From assembly GCA_035283845.1 (NCBI GenBank), contig DATESZ010000107.1, forward strand, positions 1 to 39,122: a DNA stretch of 39,122 bases, in the 5' to 3' direction. Position numbers and translations under genes: made by a program. This stretch comes from DATESZ01 sp035283845 (GTDB lineage Bacteria; Desulfobacterota; Syntrophia; Syntrophales; JACQWR01). Under the pieces are notes generated by a model. It worked only from the letters and a program-made list of their open reading frames with translations. It had not been told where the DNA came from and did not search any database. Position 1 is the first letter of the stretch; every line of letters begins with the position of its first letter. This document shows positions 33,102 to 39,122 of the stretch, in pieces.

Positions 33102-34766
33102 TCATGATTCCTTGACAAATTCACGGATGATCCGTTCGATATCCTCAAGATGCCGGCGCGTGGGGCGGGCCGAATCATCGGGCTTCAACGGCAGGGCGCC
33201 CACGCCTTGATAAGGTCCCTTTGCATTGTGCGCGGGATAAACCCTCGAATACTCCCCCGGATAGAGGATATAGGCGCCGGAGACATTCCGTATCGCCTCA
33301 CGGTAGGTGTGCATCTTGTCGATGTCTTCGTCCTTCCAGGTACTGATCGTTCCATCAGCCCCCTCACCATAGAAACCGCCCCGCTGGCCTTTGAACTTGG
33401 CATCGAAGATGAGCATGTCGCCACCTCTCGAAATGACGATATCGGGTCGCAGGGTGTGGGAATAGCTTTCATTTGGGACAATCTTTTCCGGATATTCGGA
33501 AGACATAAAACCGGGAGAACCCCGCGATGTCCTATTGAACCACAGGGAAATGCCGCCTTCATACTCGATGCAAATGTCCTGATTTATCTTTTGTTCAAGA
33601 GGATCGGTGGAGACAATCGTCCTGCAGGACAGGGATTTATTTATATTATCCAGAATATCCTTCACGACGAAAAAGGACCAGTATTCAAAAAGCGTTGGCG
33701 TATCCTTAGTTTCCAGAAGATTTTGAAAATCATCGTTATTGAAATGGCAATGGGTGGCAAGCTGCAGCAGGGAATAGAGGCGATAAAGCTGCCGGTAGCC
33801 GTCGCGACATTGCAAGACCTGGGACGCGGCGGGGATGAAGCGCATGGCCCCCACATCGGACCAGAAGGGATCGGATAAAAACAGAGTGAGTCCCCTTTCC
33901 ATTTTTTCCAGAGAGGTTTCAATATCGGGATTGAGATAACCGAAGCCTTTTCCCTCCAGGGCTTTCGCCAGTCCGTGCAGACGGCGCTGAACCGATTGTA
34001 GTAAATGCTTCATGAACCGGTTTTCATTTGTGTCCACCGTATGATACTTTCGTTCTTCCATGGCCTCGGCGGGAAACAACCGCCTTACGGTTCTGTTGAA
34101 GATGGCCCGTCCGCAGGCCGTTGAAACCAGGGGATGATCGGGCTTCAGGACGGCAAAACGGTCGGATGCACTGAACAAGTTTACCAGCATCGCGGGTGGA
34201 ACACTCGTGACTGCATCAATGGTGTTAAGCCGATATTCCCGATAGAACCTGCGGTGAGGATTGGACAGGATCAGGGCGGCAATGCCGTCCAGATTTGGAG
34301 ATCCGTCCAGGAAGTATTTTTTGAGAAAAAGATATTCCACATAGGCGATATCCTGCCCCGGCCTATCTTTGTGGTATTGCTGTCCGAGCGGATTTGAAAA
34401 GCTGAACACCAGATTGGCGTATTTCCCGGCGATATAATCCAGCATCGTCGCGTAAACCGTGTCCGTAATTTTTCTGCTAACGACATAGATAGGTATGGGG
34501 CCAATGCGCGTCATGCCAACGGCGTTGCGAAAACCTATTTCAAAAAGCCGATCGGGAAATTCTCGTTGATTGTAATAACTCCCTGCTTTCGGAAAGAATG
34601 GGGGAACGCCGTCACCATAAAACTTGATGAAATAGGTCTGCCAGTCCTGAAGAGTGATGGGCGTGCCGTCATGATCAATTGACAATAACACCGATTCGTC
34701 GGTCGGAAACAGGGGGCCATCGGCTATGGCCATGCGGAGTTCTGATGAATAAAGGAGAACAGCCAT
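33102..34766 (-). CDS. McrC-like DUF2357 / PD-(D/E)XK nuclease
   Basis: A protein of 554 residues. The centre has the DUF2357-like run VDTNENRFMKHLLQSV (about residue 245) and the C-terminal third reads as a PD-(D/E)XK (DUF524-type) nuclease: RPD at 440-442, then IFDAKFK with Asp455 and Lys457. TPTLFEYWSFFVVKDIL between them is also usual in this family. Such proteins are the nuclease partner of McrB-type NTPases. The N-terminal 200 residues are probably a beta-rich binding part. It begins 1 base after the McrB-like gene, so the two are surely coupled. A DNA target (modified or not) cannot be told from sequence. Confidence 0.85.
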   Translation of the reverse strand: MAVLLYSSELRMAIADGPLFPTDESVLLSIDHDGTPITLQDWQTYFIKFYGDGVPPFFPKAGSYYNQREFPDRLFEIGFRNAVGMTRIGPIPIYVVSRKITDTVYATMLDYIAGKYANLVFSFSNPLGQQYHKDRPGQDIAYVEYLFLKKYFLDGSPNLDGIAALILSNPHRRFYREYRLNTIDAVTSVPPAMLVNLFSASDRFAVLKPDHPLVSTACGRAIFNRTVRRLFPAEAMEERKYHTVDTNENRFMKHLLQSVQRRLHGLAKALEGKGFGYLNPDIETSLEKMERGLTLFLSDPFWSDVGAMRFIPAASQVLQCRDGYRQLYRLYSLLQLATHCHFNNDDFQNLLETKDTPTLFEYWSFFVVKDILDNINKSLSCRTIVSTDPLEQKINQDICIEYEGGISLWFNRTSRGSPGFMSSEYPEKIVPNESYSHTLRPDIVISRGGDMLIFDAKFKGQRGGFYGEGADGTISTWKDEDIDKMHTYREAIRNVSGAYILYPGEYSRVYPAHNAKGPYQGVGALPLKPDDSARPTRRHLEDIERIIREFVKES

Positions 34767-34767
34767 A

Positions 34768-35979
34768 TTACTCGATAAAGCTCGTATAGCCCTGGATTTT
34801 CAGGTTCCGGATCATCCTGGCCAGTTTCCGTGCCGATCTGGGGAACGGGGCATCTTCCGGAATATCTTCAGATTCGGGGAGCGACGATTCGTGGGAATCG
34901 GTATCTTTGTCTTTACAAAAGGATAGAAGCTTCCCCAGCGGTTCTTCCAGCTTCGCCTGGGTGCCGTGAAACTTGGGAAGGATCTTCTGGAGGATCTGGA
35001 TATCCAGTGTCTCTTCGAGTTTGAAATCCTGCAGCGTGTCGCTGGCATGCAGGATAAACCGGGCAATTTCATTGACGACGCGATAGCCGAAGTGGAGGTT
35101 ATGGGGCTGGAGAATCGCCTGAATTTCTATCAGACGTTTACCGACTACCCCGACATCGTTATCCAGTGCCTGGACTCTGGTATAATCGGCCTTGTTGCAG
35201 AAAGGCGTTTCCCCCGCTACCGGCAGCAGTTTTTCTCTTACATCCTGTTCCTTCAGCACGCATCCATCAGCGGAAGCAATTCCCTTTTCGTAGTTCACCA
35301 GATCCACATCATTGAACTCGATAACATTTGCCCGGTCCAGAACCTTCGGGCTGAACATGTAGGTGGATTCATACACATTGACGGTCCCGGTAAAATAGAC
35401 ATTCGGCGGGATGCAAAGTTTCCGGGGAATCGGAAACCCGTCCTGCGTTTCCGCCTTCGCAACGGAATGCAGATCCAGCGGCTCGCCCTGCAGATTTCCG
35501 GCGGTGCGGCTCTCCATGATGCTCAGGAAATCCGAAAAATACTGTTCCACCTTGGCCAGGTTCATCTCGTCGAGGATGACGAAGTAGGGTTTACCGGGAT
35601 ATTTCTCGGCCTCCAGAAGCAGACGCAAAACCGGCGTGGCGTGATATGTCTCGGCGAGGAGATTGTAGTAGCCCAGGAGCCCCCTATTGTCTATCCAGTC
35701 GGATCGGACGGGAACGAAGGCATAGCGGCGTTCACGCTCTTCAGGGGTTTTCTCGTCCTGGCACATGTATTCGGCGAAGACCTGCGCGATCTTCGTCTTT
35801 CCCGTACCGGAGATCCCGGTCAGGATGACAAAGGGCTTGGTTTTCAGTGATAGAAAATATCGCGTCAGGATTTCACGGGAGAAGAAAACCCCCTTTTCTT
35901 CGTAGTAGTCGTAGATATGTTCCATAGTCCCCCACATCTTCACGGTTCGCCTCGACGGGTCATGATAAATCTTCGCCAT
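34768..35979 (-). CDS. McrB-type AAA+ NTPase
   Basis: A protein of 403 residues. Walker A is GISGTGKT at 55-62, Walker B FVILDEMN at 133-140, and TGTVNVYESTYMFSPKVLDRANV (197-219) takes the place of the McrB sensor/arginine segment. The DEMN Walker B and the TGTVN strand are typical of the McrB clade, often GTP-specific, of AAA+ proteins. It has no N-terminal DNA-binding domain like that of E. coli McrB, so target recognition must come from elsewhere, perhaps from the two small proteins upstream. The ribosome site AAAGGTG lies before the ATG. The C-terminal 90 residues are charged and probably disordered in part. Confidence 0.87.
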   Translation of the reverse strand: MAKIYHDPSRRTVKMWGTMEHIYDYYEEKGVFFSREILTRYFLSLKTKPFVILTGISGTGKTKIAQVFAEYMCQDEKTPEERERRYAFVPVRSDWIDNRGLLGYYNLLAETYHATPVLRLLLEAEKYPGKPYFVILDEMNLAKVEQYFSDFLSIMESRTAGNLQGEPLDLHSVAKAETQDGFPIPRKLCIPPNVYFTGTVNVYESTYMFSPKVLDRANVIEFNDVDLVNYEKGIASADGCVLKEQDVREKLLPVAGETPFCNKADYTRVQALDNDVGVVGKRLIEIQAILQPHNLHFGYRVVNEIARFILHASDTLQDFKLEETLDIQILQKILPKFHGTQAKLEEPLGKLLSFCKDKDTDSHESSLPESEDIPEDAPFPRSARKLARMIRNLKIQGYTSFIE

Positions 35980-35988
35980 GTTTCACCT

Positions 35989-36624
35989 TTATTTCGACCA
36001 TTCCAACATATTTTTTTTCGTAACTTCCCACCAGCCTGGAATGAGCGTTCGGCCTTCTTTTGCAAAGGAGGTCTCAACGGCAACTTTAAAGGCATCCTCG
36101 TGGGCTTCGCCACGGAGGGGTCGTAAAATCTTTATGGCGTCTTCTCGTGATGGGTATTCACCGGAAGATGAACCACGATGAAGTTCTGCCCGAATTCCCT
36201 CAAAAGGTTTATTGATGCCATACTTCAATGCCAAGCCCTCATTGACGTCTTTGACAGATACGCCCAATTTTTTATCTTCTGCGAAGTAATTAATAGCACT
36301 CTCGATTGTCTTGCCATGTTTCACTGGGGACACGCCATCGCCTACCGCCTTCAGGTACATTCTAACAGCGTTGTGATGACTGTGGAGCCCGGCTCTCTTT
36401 GTGTCCAGTCGATAAGTCATGGGGATATCTATCCCCCTGACGTGACAGATCATTACCAATGTAATGCTCTTGGATCCGGACAGTAGCTCCGTGGTGAATT
36501 CGCCAGCGTCAACGTTGTTATGTTTATCTACTATTTCCCACCAGATTTTATCATTGGCCGGCCAAGGAGGTGCGGCCCCGCGCGTAACATCTGCTGTTCC
36601 CATTTTTCTCGTGCTCTCAATCAT
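35989..36624 (-). CDS. McrBC-associated protein, 211 aa, unknown
   Basis: No recognised family. A predicted soluble protein of 211 residues with a good start (AGGAGAAAACAG before ATG), 13 bases after the 232-aa gene and 9 before the McrB-like gene. The first half is aromatic and charged (WWEIVDKHNNV, RLDTKRAGLHSHHNAVRMYL). The last 55 or so residues align with the end of the 232-aa neighbour: PSR near the start, then F.K.G, L.P.W, E.T, KN and W (GWWEVTKKNMLEW). The position suggests a recognition or adaptor subunit of the McrBC-like system (inference). Confidence 0.65.
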   Translation of the reverse strand: MIESTRKMGTADVTRGAAPPWPANDKIWWEIVDKHNNVDAGEFTTELLSGSKSITLVMICHVRGIDIPMTYRLDTKRAGLHSHHNAVRMYLKAVGDGVSPVKHGKTIESAINYFAEDKKLGVSVKDVNEGLALKYGINKPFEGIRAELHRGSSSGEYPSREDAIKILRPLRGEAHEDAFKVAVETSFAKEGRTLIPGWWEVTKKNMLEWSK

Positions 36625-36637
36625 CTGTTTTCTCCTT

Positions 36638-37336
36638 TCACATTTTCAGTTTCCCCTTCTTTGTTTCTGCCTTTCCGAACCATATTTCAATGTTTCTTCT
36701 TGTGATTTCCCGCCAATTTGGATCGAGTTGCTTCCCGGCCTTATCGAAATTGACCATAATCTGATCCAGGACAACCTCTCTGCCTATCACCTCATCAGGT
36801 GACCTGCGTACCTCCGATTCGGCCTGTTCTATATCGATCCGGGAGGGAATTTCATTTAAGCCAGGATTTTTCCCTATGGCTTTCTCTTGTTGAGGATCCC
36901 TGGTAATAAACTTTGGTACACTCATACCCAGTTTTTCCAATTTGGTGGAATATGATTCCAGAATGTGTTTCTTAATATCCTCCATGGGAAGAGTTCTGCT
37001 GACCGGTCCTGGTATATAGTACCAGATGGCCTTCCAATCTTCTTTCAGATAACTTTTTTTATCCTTCGGTGGTTGAATGTGTATTTGGAAATTACTTTTT
37101 ATGGCCAGGAATATAGTAAGTATTTTAGTGCCTTCACAGTCGTGGCCTCTATCGATACAATAACGTATGCTCTTATCGTTTGCCCTGTAACATTTTATAA
37201 GATGGTCATTTGCGATGTTATTTATAGATAATAGCCAATTAGATATATCTATGGCTCTTTTTTGTCCCACCGCTTCTGTAATAGTATTTCTAATCATTTT
37301 TTCAGCTTCAAATAAATTAACCGTTGCGTTAGGCAT
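36638..37336 (-). CDS. McrBC-associated protein, 232 aa, unknown
   Basis: No recognised family. A soluble, charged protein of 232 residues. ATG follows AAGGAGCGAATT. An N-terminal helical region (MIRNTITEAVGQKRAIDISNW) is followed by CIDRGHDCEGTKILTIFLAI, with two Cys and a His, and DWKAIWYYIP. The last 60 residues resemble the C-terminus of the 211-aa protein (PSR, then F.KAGKQLDP.W.EITRRN). The repeated tail in two adjacent genes suggests both bind the same partner, possibly the NTPase (inference). It lies 62 bases downstream of the 95-aa gene. Confidence 0.65.
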   Translation of the reverse strand: MPNATVNLFEAEKMIRNTITEAVGQKRAIDISNWLLSINNIANDHLIKCYRANDKSIRYCIDRGHDCEGTKILTIFLAIKSNFQIHIQPPKDKKSYLKEDWKAIWYYIPGPVSRTLPMEDIKKHILESYSTKLEKLGMSVPKFITRDPQQEKAIGKNPGLNEIPSRIDIEQAESEVRRSPDEVIGREVVLDQIMVNFDKAGKQLDPNWREITRRNIEIWFGKAETKKGKLKM

Positions 37337-37398
37337 AATTCGCTCCTTGTCAGTTGCTTTCTCAACCCCATGATAATACTTTCAATAAGTCGGAAAAA

Positions 37399-37686
37399 TT
37401 AGGGACAGCGCCAAATTATGAAGGCGCCCGCTAACCCGTACCATTCCTGCCTTGCCAACGATTGATGATTTTTCTTCAATCGCCTTTTTCCGTAACGTGC
37501 TCTATCTTGAACAATGTAATATTGATTGCATTTCGCCACGAGCGTATCCAAGCTTAGGAATTCTTTATTCCTTATCATTTCATATACACACTTGTTGATA
37601 ACATTGGATTGCACTGTCATATCTATCATTTCCAGGCGAGAAAGCTGCGTCAACTGTTGCTCTCTCAAATCACTTTGTTCGTTCAT
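37399..37686 (-). CDS. small helical protein, 95 aa, unknown
   Basis: No recognised family. 95 residues, with ATG after AAGGAGAACGGAA. The first 60 residues are helical with regular Leu/Ile/Val (QLTQLSRLEMIDMTVQSN). The C-terminal KKNHQSLARQEWYGLAGAFII continues into a GC-rich stretch that contains GGCGCTGTCCC, a sequence type I associate with REP-like elements, so the true end may have been replaced. It is first of the McrBC-like unit by position. The role is unknown. Confidence 0.5.
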   Translation of the reverse strand: MNEQSDLREQQLTQLSRLEMIDMTVQSNVINKCVYEMIRNKEFLSLDTLVAKCNQYYIVQDRARYGKRRLKKNHQSLARQEWYGLAGAFIIWRCP

Positions 37687-37899
37687 TTCCGTTCTCCTTC
37701 GATAAAGATTTTAAAAAATCGGAAAGGATTCCTCAATCGCCCGTTTCATTTCCACACATTTTCATCAATCTTAGAATTCAGGGACTTCCCGTATTAATTT
37801 TATTCATCTTACCGCGTTCATTTCGAATAAGCGTCATTCTGCAACTACGCCACAGAATGACGCTTACTGATTCCATTATTACACCATCCCTATCCTCTG
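37687..37899. other. 213-base intergenic region with a strong inverted repeat
   Basis: No gene seen. The region separates the McrBC-like unit from the toxin-antitoxin pair. It contains the 14-bp perfect inverted repeat listed separately. Nothing else here looks functional to me. Confidence 0.6.
37828..37866. repeat. 14-bp perfect inverted repeat, 11-base loop
   Basis: TAAGCGTCATTCTG (37828-37841) is exactly complementary to CAGAATGACGCTTA (37853-37866), with 11 bases between. It lies 33 bases past the VapC stop on the minus strand. No long U-run follows, so it may be a REP-like or protein-binding element, or a weak terminator. Confidence 0.8.
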
Positions 37900-38289
37900 T
37901 CATTCCCAGACCACCTGAACCAAACCAGCACTCTTGATTCGTTCATCGCAAGTCACAATGGGTGCCCCCAAGCAACGAGCCGTGGCAATGATCAACCGGT
38001 CAAATATATCGGGGAATGAAAAGCTATGAGCCTCTTTGACGATGGTGGGAGTTAAATCGGCAATTTGATAGTTATCAGCATGGCTGATGATTTCCAAGGA
38101 TTCCTCAAGTCCGATGCCAATGCGGTTTTTCTCGGAGAGATAGAGGATTTCCGCCAATGTGAGTGCTGAAACTAAAATCACATGCTGCCCTTCATCAGCT
38201 TCATCCATAACTATAAGAGCCTGTGCGCCGATCTTTCCGTCACCTGAGAAATATCGAATAATCGTAACTGTATCCGCCAGGTATTCCAT
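37900..38289 (-). CDS. VapC-type PIN-domain toxin
   Basis: A protein of 129 residues with the PIN nuclease acid set: Asp6 in YLADTVT, Glu47 in LTLAEIL, Asp94/Asp97 in FPDIFDRLIIATA, and Asp115 in VTCDERIKS. VapC toxins cut tRNA or rRNA in the cytoplasm when their antitoxin is lost. The ATG is 1 base after the antitoxin stop, so the two are coupled. A stand-alone PIN enzyme is unlikely given this neighbour. Confidence 0.9.
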   Translation of the reverse strand: MEYLADTVTIIRYFSGDGKIGAQALIVMDEADEGQHVILVSALTLAEILYLSEKNRIGIGLEESLEIISHADNYQIADLTPTIVKEAHSFSFPDIFDRLIIATARCLGAPIVTCDERIKSAGLVQVVWE

Positions 38290-38290
38290 A

Positions 38291-38533
38291 TCAAACGTCC
38301 CGCCTTTCTATTGCCTGTATGACTTCCTTTCGGATGCCCTGAATTTCTTTTTCCACATTGATCGTCTCGAAACCTTTGCCTTTCCATATTCCTTTAAGTT
38401 TCATGATGTTCTTTGTGTCGGCTACGGGGGCAATTTTTTTTAGGAGCTTTTCCACCTCGCTCAGTTGGTCATCTGAAAGCACAGTAATTGTTTTCTGTAT
38501 ACGACTGATCCGTATCGCTGTTCCCGTATTCAT
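38291..38533 (-). CDS. VapB-like antitoxin
   Basis: A protein of 80 residues with a good start (GGAGGCCATCGTATG). The first 45 residues form a charged segment (ISRIQKTITVLSDDQLSEVEKLL) and the C-terminal part MKLKGIWKGKGF to the end is basic and helical, like antitoxins that wrap around PIN toxins. The family call depends on its position just upstream of vapC. Antitoxin-toxin complexes usually repress their own promoter, but no clear operator is seen. Confidence 0.75.
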   Translation of the reverse strand: MNTGTAIRISRIQKTITVLSDDQLSEVEKLLKKIAPVADTKNIMKLKGIWKGKGFETINVEKEIQGIRKEVIQAIERRDV

Positions 38534-38564
38534 ACGATGGCCTCCTTTCTATTGATCATTAAGA

Positions 38565-38623
38565 ATGTTGGTGTCAGGTCTTGACAGATGTTGGTGTCAA
38601 GATGTTGGTGTCAGGTCTTGACA
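38565..38623. repeat. 22-bp direct repeat, two full copies and one partial
   Basis: ATGTTGGTGTCAGGTCTTGACA occurs at 38565-38586 and again at 38602-38623. A shortened copy ATGTTGGTGTCAA lies between at 38588-38600. This sequence resembles repeats often seen near REP-associated (RAYT) transposases, from memory and not searched. It lies between the HTH gene and the antitoxin gene. Confidence 0.8.
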
Positions 38624-38630
38624 TGTGACT

Positions 38631-38921
38631 TTACCTCGGTACCAGTTCGATCTTCAACTTGCAACCTACTGCCGCAGCGTACCTACGTAACGTAGCTATG
38701 GAGGGGGAATGTTTCTTGCTCCCCCCGCCTGCCTCAATCCGCGCCACGGCGGGTGGTTTCGTACCCATGCGGACAGCCACTTCCGCCTGGGTAAGACCAG
38801 CGTGCCGCCTGGCTTTGAGAAATTCACCGAAAAGGGCAAACTCGTCTTCCATGGCGTCATATTCAACCTTGACTTCAGGATCAGATAATAGCTTGGCTAC
38901 AAATTCATCATGGGATAACAT
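38631..38921 (-). CDS. XRE-family HTH regulator, HigA-like
   Basis: A protein of 96 residues with a lambda-repressor-type HTH at about 40-90: GLTQAEVAVRMGTKPPAVARIE, then SIATLRRYAAAVGCKLKIELVP. The N-terminal 35 residues (FVAKLLSDPEVKVEYDAMEDEF) resemble the start of HigA-like antitoxins. The ATG follows AGGAGG by nine bases. A toxin partner would be expected next to it; I find none in the window. It may be an orphan antitoxin or a regulator of the neighbouring TA genes (inference). Confidence 0.8.
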   Translation of the reverse strand: MLSHDEFVAKLLSDPEVKVEYDAMEDEFALFGEFLKARRHAGLTQAEVAVRMGTKPPAVARIEAGGGSKKHSPSIATLRRYAAAVGCKLKIELVPR

Positions 38922-38994
38922 TTTTCTAAACCTCCTGCATTCGCCTTGTCAAATGGATATAACGTGCCTGCAATCCTTTAGCGGATCTTCCATT

Positions 38995-39121
38995 TTAGTT
39001 TTGTGATATTTTCGGTGTAAGTCGTTGATGTTGTTTTCTTTTACGTCCATCGGTAAGTTTTTTCCTGGTGGCTACATGTATCTGTCTCAAGGGAAGGACA
39101 TCCGGGAGGCGGACACCTGCA
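38995..39121 (-). CDS. partial open frame running off the right edge
   Basis: On the minus strand the frame is open from the window end and stops with TAA at 38995-38997. It gives about 41 residues, rich in Lys and Arg (LRQIHVATRKKLTDGRKRK). No family is recognised. It could be the end of a gene that starts outside the window or chance. Confidence 0.25.
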   Translation of the reverse strand, partial: AGVRLPDVLPLRQIHVATRKKLTDGRKRKQHQRLTPKISQN

Positions 39122-39122
39122 G

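Overview
The window reads as bacterial chromosome of a Gram-negative anaerobe. BamD, RseP, an LptM-like lipoprotein and a PssA/Psd pair point to a Gram-negative. The gene order (rpsB-tsf-pyrH-frr-uppS-cdsA-dxr-rseP, xerC-hslV-hslU beside argB-D-F-G-H, and a lysA-dapA-dapB run) fits Desulfobacterota (former Deltaproteobacteria), perhaps a Syntrophales-type lineage. That placement is inference from gene content and protein style; no marker was searched. Nearly every gene is on the minus strand; the one confident plus-strand gene is the nucleoside phosphorylase at 18798-19511.

Layout, left to right. A tRNA-Gly(GCC) lies at 6-80. Then, in reverse transcription order, come pgsA, a TalC-type transaldolase, a small TRASH/YHS-like membrane protein, folK, dapB, dapA, lysA, a small lipoprotein, argH, argG, argF, argD and argB (180-11193): lysine/diaminopimelate and arginine synthesis in tightly spaced genes. 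They continue from xerC, hslV and hslU (11230-14148), preceded by a DUF151 nuclease-like gene and miaB. Next are bamD, trxA with a good sigma70 promoter, and an unusual MerR-HTH/class III nucleotide cyclase fusion (17499-18554) that is divergent from an MTAP/PNP-type phosphorylase. A second long block (19586-24741) reads psd-pssA-asd-rsmD-coaD-aspartate aminotransferase-duplicated CQLG protein. A third (24845-29469) reads uppS-cdsA-dxr-rseP-tsaB. The translation operon rpsB-tsf-pyrH-frr (29598-32414) has a promoter candidate at one end and a clear intrinsic terminator at the other.

The right-hand 6.6 kb (32548 to the end) is accessory. It holds a McrBC-like operon: a 95-aa protein, a 232-aa protein, a 211-aa protein, a McrB-type AAA+ NTPase and a DUF2357/PD-(D/E)XK nuclease. 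It is followed, 6 bases after the nuclease stop, by a deleted and frameshifted remnant of a TM0106-type RecB-nuclease/SF1-helicase gene. Upstream lie a VapBC-type toxin-antitoxin pair, short direct repeats, a 14-bp perfect inverted repeat and an XRE regulator. The region looks like a defence island inserted next to the ribosomal operon.

The main observations are these. The 232-aa and 211-aa proteins of the McrBC-like operon share a C-terminal module. The helicase-nuclease relic sits in the same transcription unit. The MerR-cyclase fusion lacks the usual first metal-binding Asp and has a palindrome inside its own promoter spacer. argH has an in-frame amber codon at codon 21 that cuts off its conserved N-terminus. 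The CQLG protein has an unusual internal duplication.
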